35,570 bases of DNA from Chloroflexota bacterium (GCA_003158675.1 PMKN01000090.1:1-35570), one strand, 5' to 3'. Numbered from the stretch's first letter, positions 8,458-17,820 are shown. The notes: generated by a model not told the origin, from the sequence alone. A program made the numbers and translations.

Positions 8458-8973
8458 TCAGCAGCCGAATGCAAACCAGCACAACTCATTACGCAGCCGC
8501 TGGTCGTCGAGCACAAGGTCTCGGATCTCGTTGGGGAGTTGGGCACGCTGCCACTGGCACTCAAAGCGGCCAGCCGCCTCCCGCTCGTCTGGCGCCGCTG
8601 CCGCACGCTCGGCCTTGATCGCGTAGGCCGCCGCTCCGAGTTCGAGTGCGGCGACATGCGCCACCACTGCTGCCTGCCCGGCAGCATATGCGGCGTGCCG
8701 AGCGGCTCCGCTCAACTCTCTTGCCGCGGCCATGGCATGGCCACCCGCCGCCCGGGCCTGAGACATCTTGATCTCGCCGCGCGCCCATGCCCGAGTCTGC
8801 TCGATCGCGTGGCGAGGCCGCGGGTCCAAGGGCTGCACCGACTCGAAAAGGTGCAGCACGTGCTCTGCGCACGCAACCGCCCAGATCGCGAGCAGACGAT
8901 GGTCGCCGTCTTGGAGGGTTCCGCCGCGACGTACGGTGATGAATCGAGGATCCCGGACCTTGGGGAGGATCAC
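8458..8973 (-). CDS. Imm5-like putative immunity protein
   Basis: Likely GTG start at 8973: (M)ILPKVRDPRFITVRRGGTLQDGDHRLLAIWAVACAEHVLHLFE...PRPRHAIEQTRAWARGEI...AAGQAAVVAHVAALELGAAAYAIKA, matching the Imm-5-like pattern from memory. Confidence 0.78.
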   Translation of the reverse strand: MILPKVRDPRFITVRRGGTLQDGDHRLLAIWAVACAEHVLHLFESVQPLDPRPRHAIEQTRAWARGEIKMSQARAAGGHAMAAARELSGAARHAAYAAGQAAVVAHVAALELGAAAYAIKAERAAAAPDEREAAGRFECQWQRAQLPNEIRDLVLDDQRLRNELCWFAFGC

Positions 8974-9044
8974 AGTTGGCCCATCTCGATCTTGTGTCCG
9001 CCAAGGGTCGACTGAACGATCGGCCTCCGACGAACTGGGGGCGG

Positions 9045-9458
9045 CTAGGCGAGGGGCTCGCTCCGGCCAGCCGCAAGGTACGCGACCAGGATCCCACCCG
9101 CAACGGCGCACTGGATCAGGAGCGTCACCAGCGTGCCGCCGACCGAGGCGTGGCCGACATTGACATCCAGGATCTCTACCACCATGAAGCCCACCAGCAC
9201 CGGCAACGTCAGAAGCAGGATCATCCTGCGTTCGATTGATCGCCGGACACCCCAAACCAAGAGCAGAGTCCAGCCGAGCATCAGCGGAAAAGCCGTCCGG
9301 GTACCGTCCGAGTAGGCGATCTGAGAGCCGAGCACTCCCGGGTAAGCCAGCTGGCGAATTGGCGAATCGGCCGGCGAGAGCAGCGCGACGGCGGCCACCG
9401 CGTCAACAACGATTCCGATCCAGAACATCAGCTTGACAGTCCATCCGAACCGAGCCAT
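9045..9458 (-). CDS. Small integral membrane protein, unknown function
   Basis: 137 aa, four hydrophobic segments (MFWIGIVVDAVAAVALL, AFPLMLGWTLLLVWGV, MILLLTLPVLVGFMVVEIL, LVTLLIQCAVAGGILVAYLA). Confidence 0.72.
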   Translation of the reverse strand: MARFGWTVKLMFWIGIVVDAVAAVALLSPADSPIRQLAYPGVLGSQIAYSDGTRTAFPLMLGWTLLLVWGVRRSIERRMILLLTLPVLVGFMVVEILDVNVGHASVGGTLVTLLIQCAVAGGILVAYLAAGRSEPLA

Positions 9459-9767
9459 CGCCTCTCCCTATTCATGATCGCGCGGAGGTTTGAGTCTGCT
9501 GGCTGCCGTCACCATCGCTCCTCGATGATGAGTTCGCCGTTCTACGAGCGCACCCTTCGGATGATCATCGAAGGCTACAGGTCACGCCGGTATGCGGTCC
9601 GAGCCACTTCGGGTGCCTGACAGCCGCCCGCCGGCGAGATGTTGGCCTGCCGGCCGCGCAACCTCCAACCCGCGCGGCGCCTGCGGCAGTAACCTTAGGA
9701 ACAGTTTCGGACGGCTCGCCAGCACGATCGTTCGGCAGTCGGGCGCCATCGCGAGGAGGACCCGCAA

Positions 9768-11093
9768 ATGAGCGACTCGCTCAATATCGACAAGGTTTCC
9801 GGATCGGGCGCCGGCAGCGGTGCGGAAGCCAGCGGCGTTGCCGCTGCCCCGTCCGCAACCGAGACCGCGACTCTGACCCTCACTCCCCCTGCGCCGGTGG
9901 CCGAAGTGGCCGCGCCCCAGGCGCAGGAAGCCGTCAAGCTCGACCCCGAAACCGTCGCGAAACTCGACGCCATGGTGGCAGGCTACCTCGACGCGATCGC
10001 CAATCTGGATGTCCACGACGCCACCTTCGCGGCTCGGGCGGCCGACATCCGAAAGCTCGGCGACGACGATATCAAGGCCTCCGCCCAGGTATCGTCGAGG
10101 CTGCTGGATCGGCCGGTAGCCTCCATCAAGCACGGCGGCCTGTCCGGCTCGTCGGAAGTCTCGGCCAGTCTGCTGGCTCTCCGTCACCAGGTGGACGACC
10201 TCGATCCGGCTCACCAGGGCGACCTCCTCTCGACCCACAAGCTGTTCGGGATCCTGCCGTTCGGCGACCGGCTGCGCGGCTACTTCGACAAATACCAGTC
10301 CAGCCAGAGTCACATCAACGCCATCGTCAACGCCCTCTACCACGGCCAGGACTACCTGCAGAAGGACAACGCTGACATCGAGCAGGAGAAGGCGAACCTC
10401 TGGCAGGTGATGGAACGGCTCCGCCAGTACATCTACCTGGCTCAGAAGCTGGACGCGGGGCTGGCCGCCCGGATCGCCCAGATCGAGGCCACAGATGCCG
10501 AGCGGGCCACGATCCTCAAAGAGGACATGCTCTTCTACGTCCGCCAGAAGGTCCAGGACCTGACCACTCAGCTGGCGGTCAGCATCCAGGGCTACCTGGC
10601 GCTCGACGTCATCCGACGCAACAACCTGGAACTGATCAAGGGCGTGGACCGCGCCACCACCACGACCGTCTCGGCGCTGCGAACCGCGGTCATCGTGGCC
10701 CAGGCACTGGGCGATCAGAAGCTCGTCCTCGATCAGATCACGGCCCTCAACAGCACCACGTCGAATCTGATCGAGAGCACGTCCGTCCTGCTGCGCCAGC
10801 AGTCGGGCGCGATCAACGAGCAGGCGGCTTCGTCCACGGTGGACATCGCCAAGCTCCAGGCCGCTTTCGACAACATCTACGCCACGATGGACGAAATCGA
10901 CAGCTTCAAGCTCAAGGCGCTCGACAATATGTCCCAGACCGTCGACGCCCTCACCACTCAGATCGGCAAGGCCCAGGCATACCTGGATCGGGCACGATCT
11001 CGTGACGCCGGCCCGGACACAGGCGGCTCCGGTGTCGGCGGCCCGGAGGCGGGCGGTCCGGACGCCGGCGGGCTTTCGGCCCTGCCCAAGTGA
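9768..11093 (+). CDS. TelA / toxic anion resistance family protein
   Basis: 441 aa; LSTHKLFGILPFGDRLRGYFDKYQSSQSHINAIVNALYHGQDYLQKDNADIEQEKANLWQVMERLRQYIYLAQKLD and the C-terminal helical region are characteristic of TelA (PF05816). Confidence 0.92.
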   Translation: MSDSLNIDKVSGSGAGSGAEASGVAAAPSATETATLTLTPPAPVAEVAAPQAQEAVKLDPETVAKLDAMVAGYLDAIANLDVHDATFAARAADIRKLGDDDIKASAQVSSRLLDRPVASIKHGGLSGSSEVSASLLALRHQVDDLDPAHQGDLLSTHKLFGILPFGDRLRGYFDKYQSSQSHINAIVNALYHGQDYLQKDNADIEQEKANLWQVMERLRQYIYLAQKLDAGLAARIAQIEATDAERATILKEDMLFYVRQKVQDLTTQLAVSIQGYLALDVIRRNNLELIKGVDRATTTTVSALRTAVIVAQALGDQKLVLDQITALNSTTSNLIESTSVLLRQQSGAINEQAASSTVDIAKLQAAFDNIYATMDEIDSFKLKALDNMSQTVDALTTQIGKAQAYLDRARSRDAGPDTGGSGVGGPEAGGPDAGGLSALPK

Positions 11094-11110
11094 TGAAGGC
11101 CTGACAGGCC

Positions 11111-12100
11111 GTGGGCCGTCTGGCCGGCTTCCTGCGTTCGCGGCATAACGTCGCGGGCTGCGTGCTCGCCGCGGCAGGGGTCGGGTTGTACGCCGCGGGC
11201 GTGGTCGCCGGGCTCGCGGCGTTGCCCGTCATCGCGGGCCTGTACGTCGTAGGCGCGGTTCTGGTGCCGCGGCGGCGGGCGCTCGACCCGTATCCGCAAG
11301 ACGCGACCGACACGGTGGACGTCGGCCATGCCCTCGATGAATTGTTGCGATCGATGGCCGGCCGCCTCCCGGCCGACATCTTCGACAAAGTCGCGAGTAT
11401 CCGCCGCTCCATCCTGCTGACGTTGGAGCATGTCGCCGGGCCGTCGGTCGCCGATCCCAACGTGTTCGTGATTCGCCAGACGGCGCTCACGTACCTGCCC
11501 GAGGCGCTGAACGAGTACCTCGCAATACCACCGGGCTATCGGGACCGGAGCCTGGAAGGACAGAGGAACCCACGCGAGGTTCTGATCGAGCAGTTGGGCC
11601 TGATGGACCAGAAGATGCGCGATGTCGCCGAGGCGGCCGTCGCGGACGATGCCGAGAAGCTCGCCGTCCACGGGCGGTTCCTGGCCGACAAATTCGGCGG
11701 TTCGACGCTCGACCTGCGGGCTGCGGATCGGGCGCCTGGGACGGGTGCCGCGCTACCAATCGCGGCCGATGCGGTCGAAACGGCGGCGCGCGAAACGGCT
11801 GCACGGGCGGCCGCCAGCGAAGCAGCGCGGGCCGGGCCCGCCAGGACAGCCGAATCTGCTGCGGCCGACGAAGAGGCACGGCAGTCGGCCGAACGGCGTG
11901 CCGTCGCGGCCCGGGTGGCCAAGGCGGCCCAGCGGGCGAGCGCGATTGCGGCCGAGCTGTCGGGCTCGACCCCGAACGAGGGGAGCGCTCCCGAGCACTC
12001 GGCCCAAACGGCGGAGGCCCCCGAACCGGCGCACGCCACTGAATCCGCGGCCGAACAGGCGGCCGAATACAAGTCCTCTCTGGACCGAATTCGCGGCTGA
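11111..12100 (+). CDS. Membrane protein, possibly XpaC-like, partner of TelA
   Basis: GTG start 17 bp after the TelA stop; two N-terminal TM segments, then a helical region with TYLPEALNEYLAIPPGYRD and an Ala-rich low-complexity tail. Confidence 0.62.
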   Translation: MGRLAGFLRSRHNVAGCVLAAAGVGLYAAGVVAGLAALPVIAGLYVVGAVLVPRRRALDPYPQDATDTVDVGHALDELLRSMAGRLPADIFDKVASIRRSILLTLEHVAGPSVADPNVFVIRQTALTYLPEALNEYLAIPPGYRDRSLEGQRNPREVLIEQLGLMDQKMRDVAEAAVADDAEKLAVHGRFLADKFGGSTLDLRAADRAPGTGAALPIAADAVETAARETAARAAASEAARAGPARTAESAAADEEARQSAERRAVAARVAKAAQRASAIAAELSGSTPNEGSAPEHSAQTAEAPEPAHATESAAEQAAEYKSSLDRIRG

Positions 12101-12116
12101 GGACGAGCGGCCCGGT

Positions 12117-14879
12117 TCACCCGCCCGCGGCGCGTCGGAGGGCCGGCGCCCCTTGCTCGACGACGGCCACATAGCTGCCTGGCCCGCCCCGGGCGCCGCC
12201 GAGGGAAGCCGTCAGCGCCGGCGTGACGACGCGATCCAGGAACGTCTCGGGCGGCTCGTTGGCCGTGGCCAGCTGCGCGGACAGCCACGTGACAAAGGAC
12301 GAGTCGAAGGTCACCGCGATCCCGGAACGCTCGAACCGGCGGGCGAGGGGCACGAGGAGCTCGTCGGCTATCCAGGCGCTCCCCTTTCGACCGGACCCGA
12401 CCTGGCCTGCGGCCGACACCGCCACCACGTCGCACACCTCGATCAAGTCCCGGCCGAGCAGCGGCGCGAGGTCGTCGCCCGCGGCCGCGACATCCGGCGC
12501 AACGTCCGGCGCGGTCATGATCACGACCGCCGAACTCAGTGGAATCGTCCGACCTACTGCGTCGGTGAAGGCGCCGCCGGCAAGGGCCGCGGCGATCGTC
12601 CGGCGGATAGATGGCGCGCAGCGGTCGACGCCCGCCAGCGAGAGCACCTGACGCGGCGATCGCCGCAGTTCGTGGAGCGGCAGCGTCCGGTCCGAGCCCA
12701 CCAGTCCTGGGGCGGAGCCGAGCAGCGTGGACATGGTCGAGTCCTCGGTCATGGCCGATAGATCGATCGAGATCCGCGCCGTCGTTCGGCCGAACAGCGT
12801 GGCCGCGACCGCCGTGGCCAGCGCGTCCGCGGTCCCGGCGGCGGGCCCCGCTAGCAGCACCACTGCGTCGGGACGGAGCGACCTCGAATCCAGCCCTCGC
12901 AGCGTCACGCCGAGCCGTGCCAGCAGCGCCGCGGCCGAATCTCGCGCGAGCAGCTGCCGGCGGGCGATCGCCGCCGCAAGCGCGGCCAGCGCCTTCGTCG
13001 GATCGAGTTCGAGCCCCAGGTAGGTGGCCGCCGACTCGCGCGCAAGCGCCCGATCGACCGTCTTCGACTTTCGAACCAGAGCAGAGACGACCGCTTGCTC
13101 GATCAGATCGACCCCCTTGTCGGGGAAGAAGCGGCCGGGCATATAGGCGTCCGCGAGGTCGATCAGTTCGTCCAGCGCATCGTCGGAGACTCGGACACCC
13201 CGCTTCCTGGCGAGCGAATCGCGCACGCCGGCGAGAACGGACTGCACCGCGGCGTCGTCCATGGGCTCGACCTGAACGGGCGAGAAGCGCCGGGCAAGCG
13301 CGGCCTCGGGCTCGATGTAAGCCTGGTATTCGGCCCCGGTGGTCGCGCCGATGCAGGCGATGTCGCCACGCGACAGGGCCGGTTTGAGCGACTCTGCCAG
13401 CACTCTGGACGTCGGCGAAGCGAGCTGGTGGATTTCGTCGAGGAAGACGACCACTGACGGGTGGCGCGCCTCGGCCAGAAGATCGCGCAGGCGCTCCGGA
13501 TCGCGCTCGATGGAGCCGGCCAGCGCGGAGATCGGCACGTCGAAGATGCGCACTTCTGCCAGTGCGGCTGGAACCTTGCCGGTTGCGATGCGCTCAGCCA
13601 GGCCCTCGACGATCGCGGTCTTGCCCGAACCGGCGGGCCCGAGCAGCACTGGGTTGCGCTTGGTCTGGCGCAGCAGCACCTCGGCGACCGCGTCGATCTC
13701 TCGGTCGCGCCCGATCACCGCAGTCAAGGAACCGGCCTTTGCCAGCGCCACCAGGTCACGCCCGAACCGGTCGAGCGTCGGGGTCGAGGATGCGCGCGTC
13801 TGCCAGACCTCGGTCGTACGGACGGCTTCGGCCGTATCTACCGTCTTGCGGCCGGCCACGATGGCCTCGGCAACGGCCTGCTCGAGCAGGTCGATCGCCT
13901 TGTCGGGGAAGCGGCGGTTGGCGATCCGCTGCTCCGCGAACGTGAGCAGGACGTCGATCGCGTCGTCGGAGACGGTGACGCCACGCGACTTGGCCAGCCG
14001 GTCGCGAACCGATTGCACGATCGGGCGGGTCTGTTCGCGTGTGAGTTCCGCGATGGCGATCGTCGTCAGGCGTCGGGCGAGGGCGTCGTCCTGCTCGATG
14101 GTGGCCCGGTATTCATCGGCTGTGGTCGCCCCGATGATCGCGATGTCGCCCCGCGCCAGGGCCGGCTTGAGCGCCTGGTCGGCGCCCATCCCACCCTCGC
14201 TCTTGCCAGCGCCGGCGAGTAGATGGATCTCGTCGAAGAACAGGATGACTCTGGGGTTGCTCGCTTCCTTGACAAGAGCCTGGAGCCGTTCCTCCAGCTG
14301 ACCGCGGTAGCTCGTACCGGCGACGATCGAGGCCAGTGGAATCTCGACGATGCGCGCATCTTTGAGCTGGTCGGGAACGCGGCCGGCGGCGACTCGTTGC
14401 GCCAGACCTTCCACGATCGCGGTCTTGCCCGAACCGGCGGGCCCCAGCAATACGGGATTGCGCTTGGTGCTGCGGACCAGGATTTCGATCACGGAGTCGA
14501 TCTCGGGCTCGCGGCCGATGATCGGGTTGAGTTCGCCGCGGGCGGCGAGGGCGGTCAGGTCGCGTCCGAGGGAGTCGAGGAGGGGCGTGGTCGACGCCTG
14601 GGCAGGCGCGGCGGGCTGAGCGGCCGCCGGGGCCGATGGCGGCGCGCTGCGGGCCGGGTCGGGCGCTGGGGCTGGCTCTAGAGCGGGCGCGATCGCCGTT
14701 TCTTGCCCTACTTCGGGCGCCGTCGATTCGGTTCCCGGCGGCGTCCACGCTGTGGTCCGGCGGATGGCCTCGCCCTGGCGGCGGGCGGTCTCGGTCAGCT
14801 CGTCGAGGTTGCGCTCGAGCCAGCCGAAGGCGCGATCCAGCCCCTCGGGCGCAAGCGGATCGCGATCGCCACCAGACAC
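12117..14879 (-). CDS. Clp-like ATPase with three AAA+ modules (two D1-like, one degenerate D2-like), lacking a Clp-N domain
   Basis: GTG start. LGPAGSGKTAIVEGLA occurs twice; Walker B ILFFDEIH and VVFLDEIH; Arg finger region DDALARRL and EAALARRF; third module SIDLSAMTEDSTMSTLLGSAPGLVGSD...GGAFTDAVGRTIPLSSAVVIMTAP aligns with ClpB D2 but with LLAGPAAGTADALA in place of Walker A. Confidence 0.9.
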   Translation of the reverse strand: MSGGDRDPLAPEGLDRAFGWLERNLDELTETARRQGEAIRRTTAWTPPGTESTAPEVGQETAIAPALEPAPAPDPARSAPPSAPAAAQPAAPAQASTTPLLDSLGRDLTALAARGELNPIIGREPEIDSVIEILVRSTKRNPVLLGPAGSGKTAIVEGLAQRVAAGRVPDQLKDARIVEIPLASIVAGTSYRGQLEERLQALVKEASNPRVILFFDEIHLLAGAGKSEGGMGADQALKPALARGDIAIIGATTADEYRATIEQDDALARRLTTIAIAELTREQTRPIVQSVRDRLAKSRGVTVSDDAIDVLLTFAEQRIANRRFPDKAIDLLEQAVAEAIVAGRKTVDTAEAVRTTEVWQTRASSTPTLDRFGRDLVALAKAGSLTAVIGRDREIDAVAEVLLRQTKRNPVLLGPAGSGKTAIVEGLAERIATGKVPAALAEVRIFDVPISALAGSIERDPERLRDLLAEARHPSVVVFLDEIHQLASPTSRVLAESLKPALSRGDIACIGATTGAEYQAYIEPEAALARRFSPVQVEPMDDAAVQSVLAGVRDSLARKRGVRVSDDALDELIDLADAYMPGRFFPDKGVDLIEQAVVSALVRKSKTVDRALARESAATYLGLELDPTKALAALAAAIARRQLLARDSAAALLARLGVTLRGLDSRSLRPDAVVLLAGPAAGTADALATAVAATLFGRTTARISIDLSAMTEDSTMSTLLGSAPGLVGSDRTLPLHELRRSPRQVLSLAGVDRCAPSIRRTIAAALAGGAFTDAVGRTIPLSSAVVIMTAPDVAPDVAAAGDDLAPLLGRDLIEVCDVVAVSAAGQVGSGRKGSAWIADELLVPLARRFERSGIAVTFDSSFVTWLSAQLATANEPPETFLDRVVTPALTASLGGARGGPGSYVAVVEQGAPALRRAAGG

Positions 14880-15220
14880 GGTATGTTCCTCCGCGCCGTG
14901 CTATCAGGGGCCGAGCGTTCGCACGCCCCCACAGAGCAATCGTACCCGCCTGAGGGCGGCGGCAATCGCGGCGCTGTCGGGATCGTAGCGACTGCGCAAG
15001 CGGTGAGCCTGTGCGGCAGGGCTTCCATCCGCCGCGGCTCGCATCGACCGGGCTCTCCCGTCGCGCTCGATCCGCCACGCCCGGTGGCGATGGCCGGCGG
15101 CAGGCGCGGCATCTTGGCTGTTTGTGAACCCCGGCAGCAGCCCGCTACGCCGACCTCCCGAATCCTGCGGAAGGAGTCTTGCGGCCCTCCCGATTCAGAG
15201 CCGTTCGTACCTGGGCAATA

Positions 15221-15234
15221 TCAATGGCTATTGA
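15221..15234. promoter_or_regulatory. Candidate ArsR operator (TCAAT-ggct-ATTGA)
   Basis: Perfect 5-bp inverted repeat, within CAATATCAATGGCTATTG, just upstream of the likely arsR start. Confidence 0.5.
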
Positions 15235-15250
15235 GACAGTTCGCAATGAG

Positions 15251-15646
15251 ATGTCAGACCACACGATTACGGCTCCCACGGCTCCCACGGCGCCCGCCTG
15301 CTGTCAGGATGGCCCCACGCAGCCCGATCCTCACCTCCCGCCCGAGCCGCGCCTCGACCTTCCCGCGCCGGAAGTCGGCGACGCGGTAGCCGCAGCCGCG
15401 CTCCTCGCCGACCGGACCCGTGGCGGGATCATGCGCATGCTGGCCGAAGGACCCCACTGCGTCTGCGAGCTAGCCGCGGCCCTCGGAGAGCGCCAGAACA
15501 ACGTCTCGATGCACCTCGCCCGACTCCGCGAGGCCGGGCTGGTCCGCGCCGTTCGCCACTCGGGCGACGCCCGCTGGATGTTCTACGAACGCGACGACGA
15601 ACGCTGCGCAGCTGCTGCGGCCGCCCTCACCGAACTGCTGCGATGA
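15251..15646 (+). CDS. arsR: ArsR-family transcriptional regulator
   Basis: Likely start MSDHTITAP at 15251 (an upstream ATG lies inside the operator-like repeat). wHTH: LLADRTRGGIMRMLAEGPHCVCELAAALGERQNNVSMHLARLREAGLVRAVRHSGDARWMFYE. Confidence 0.85.
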   Translation: MSDHTITAPTAPTAPACCQDGPTQPDPHLPPEPRLDLPAPEVGDAVAAAALLADRTRGGIMRMLAEGPHCVCELAAALGERQNNVSMHLARLREAGLVRAVRHSGDARWMFYERDDERCAAAAAALTELLR

Positions 15647-16695
15647 CTGGGCTCGCGCTGCCCTCGCTCCGACGCCCAAACGCGCCATTGCCCCTGGTGG
15701 CCGGCGGGGCGGCCGCGGCCTGGCTCGTGGGCTGGTTCGCAGAGGCGCCGGCAGCGGATTGGCTCGCCTTCACGGTCCTGCGCCTCGAACCGGGCACGCA
15801 TCTGGGCGATGCCGTCGCCTTCTTCCTCGAAGACCTGCCCAAAGTCCTGCTGCTCCTGCTGGGCATAGTCACAGTGGTGACCTTGATCCGCGGCTTCTTC
15901 CCGCCGGAGCGGATCCGCCCGATCCTCGCAGGCCGCGGCCTCTTGCCCGGCACGTTCGCCGCGGCGGGCCTTGGCATCGTCACGCCGTTCTGCTCCTGCT
16001 CGGCGGTGCCGCTCTTCATCGGTTTCGTCGAGGCTGGAGTGCCGCTGGGCGTGACCTTCGCCTTCCTCATAAGCTCGCCGATGGTCAACGAGGTGGCACT
16101 GGTCCTGCTGTGGGGCCTGTTCGGGCCTGGCATCGCGCTGGCCTACATGGCCGCGGGTCTGACTGTGGCGATCCTGGGCGGCCTGCTGATCGGCCGGTTG
16201 CGTCTGGAGCGCTACGTCGAGGATTACGTCTGGCAACTCCAGACCGGGAAGATGCGGCCAATCTCAGTTCGCCTGACCTGGGCCGACCGGCTGGGCGATG
16301 CCTGGGACTACACGCGCACACTGGTTCACAAGATCTTCCCCTACCTGCTCGCGGGCATCGGGCTGGGCGCGCTGATCCACGGCTACGTCCCCACGGACCT
16401 GGTCGCGTCGATCGGCGGACGTTCCAACCTGCTGGCCGTCCCGATCGTGGTCCTGCTCGCGGTGCCGATGTATTCGAACGCCGCCGGCACGATCCCAATC
16501 GTTCAGGCCCTGCTCGGCAAGGGTCTCCCTCTGGGAACCACTCTCGCGTTCATGATGGCCGTCACCGCCATCAGTCTGCCCGAGTTCGTGATCTTGCGGC
16601 GAGTCATCAAGCCGCCACTGCTGGCTATTTTCGCCGGCGTGGTCACCACCGGAATCCTGGCCATCGGGTTCCTCTTCAACAGCCTGATCGGCTGA
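15643..16695 (+). CDS. Permease, ArsP_1/DUF318 (SO_0444-type) family
   Basis: Overlaps arsR by ATGA; hallmark TPFCSCSAVPLFIGFVEAGVPLGVTFAFLISSPMVNEVALVLLWGLFG; about 8-9 TM segments. Confidence 0.92.
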   Translation: MTGLALPSLRRPNAPLPLVAGGAAAAWLVGWFAEAPAADWLAFTVLRLEPGTHLGDAVAFFLEDLPKVLLLLLGIVTVVTLIRGFFPPERIRPILAGRGLLPGTFAAAGLGIVTPFCSCSAVPLFIGFVEAGVPLGVTFAFLISSPMVNEVALVLLWGLFGPGIALAYMAAGLTVAILGGLLIGRLRLERYVEDYVWQLQTGKMRPISVRLTWADRLGDAWDYTRTLVHKIFPYLLAGIGLGALIHGYVPTDLVASIGGRSNLLAVPIVVLLAVPMYSNAAGTIPIVQALLGKGLPLGTTLAFMMAVTAISLPEFVILRRVIKPPLLAIFAGVVTTGILAIGFLFNSLIG

Positions 16696-16741
16696 TCGGG
16701 CCCGATCGGCTGACCACCGGACGCCTCAAAAGGAGCGAGCA

Positions 16742-16978
16742 ATGCGAAGTATCGAAGTCCTGGGCTCGGGTTGCCCCAACTGCCAGCGTCTCGAGGCGAA
16801 CGCACGCGAGGCTGTGGCGATGGCCGGCGTCGAAGCCGACGTCCGCCATGTGACCGATCCGCGCGAGATCGTCCGCCGCGGCGTCATGAGCACTCCTGGC
16901 CTCGTGATCGACGGCGAGGTCGTCTCGACCGGCCGGATCCCCTCGGCCGGCGACATCGCGGTCTGGCTGAGCAAGTAG
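16742..16978 (+). CDS. Thioredoxin-like small redox protein (CPNC motif)
   Basis: 78 aa: MRSIEVLGSGCPNCQRLEANAREAVAMAGVEADVRHVTDPREIVRRGVMSTPGLVIDGEVVSTGRIPSAGDIAVWL; GGAGCGAG upstream. Confidence 0.9.
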   Translation: MRSIEVLGSGCPNCQRLEANAREAVAMAGVEADVRHVTDPREIVRRGVMSTPGLVIDGEVVSTGRIPSAGDIAVWLSK

Positions 16979-16986
16979 AGCTGGCC

Positions 16987-17820
16987 TCAGGCGGTCGCCG
17001 CTTCGGCCGCGGCGCCGCGCGCCCTTCGAGCCAGTTCCACGAACGGCCGCAATCGGGTTGCGACTTCGGTGCGCGTGCGGCGGAAGGCCTCGAGCTTGCG
17101 CTCGTCGGTGCCTTCGACCTCCGCCGGATCGTCCAGGCCCCAGTGCAGCGAGTTGTGATCGCCCGGAAAGACGGGGCAGGTTTGGCGGGCTCGATCGCAA
17201 ACGGTGATTACGTAGTCGAACGGCTGGCCCAGGAACTCGGTCACGGATTTGCTCCGCGCGGCGGACCAATCGATATCTATCTCGGCGAGAACGCGGGTCG
17301 TGTATGGGTTCACGCCCTTGGGCTCGGTACCGGCGGAAAAGGCCTCGAAATCGGCGCCGCCGAAGTCTCGCAGCAAGGCTTCCGCGATCTGGCTGCGAGC
17401 CGAGTTACCGGTGCAGACGAAAAGGACTCGAATTGGTGCGGGCATGGTTGCCTCCGTGGAGCGCCGGACTCGGCCGGCTGCGGCGATAGTCAACTCCAGG
17501 TCTGTTAACTCCGCGTCAACGCTGTCGAGATCGGATCGCTGGCGTTCGATGGCGGCGCGTTGGGTGGCGATGAGCGGCGCCAGGTCCAGGTCCACTTCGC
17601 CCTGTCCGATACACAGCGCAGCCAGCCGTCCGGCATCCACGGGCGCCAGACCGAGCCGCCGCAACGCCACCACCAGGCGGAGTCGGGCCAGATCCGGGTC
17701 ACCGTACTCGCGGTAGCCGTTGGGGAGGCGCGGAGCCGCCGGCATGACGCCCAGCGCCTCGTAGAAACGGACCGCCGAAGGGGCGAGTCCGGAACGCCGG
17801 GCGAGTTCGGAAACCTTCAT
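16987..17820 (-). CDS. MerR-family regulator fused to low-molecular-weight phosphatase-type arsenate reductase (ArsC)
   Basis: N-terminus MKVSELARRSGLAPSAVRFYEALGVMPAAPRLPNGYREYGDPDLARLRLVVALRRLGL; C-terminus VLFVCTGNSARSQIAEALLRDF...VITVCDRARQTCPVFPG...HWGLDDPAEVEG. Alternative GTG start at 17829. Confidence 0.93.
   Translation of the reverse strand: MKVSELARRSGLAPSAVRFYEALGVMPAAPRLPNGYREYGDPDLARLRLVVALRRLGLAPVDAGRLAALCIGQGEVDLDLAPLIATQRAAIERQRSDLDSVDAELTDLELTIAAAGRVRRSTEATMPAPIRVLFVCTGNSARSQIAEALLRDFGGADFEAFSAGTEPKGVNPYTTRVLAEIDIDWSAARSKSVTEFLGQPFDYVITVCDRARQTCPVFPGDHNSLHWGLDDPAEVEGTDERKLEAFRRTRTEVATRLRPFVELARRARGAAAEAATA

Noticed and set aside
9522-9571. Inverted repeat TCGATGAT...ATCATCGA before telA
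   Set aside because: 8-bp arms 34 nt apart, no run of T and no clear position relative to a promoter; too weak to interpret.
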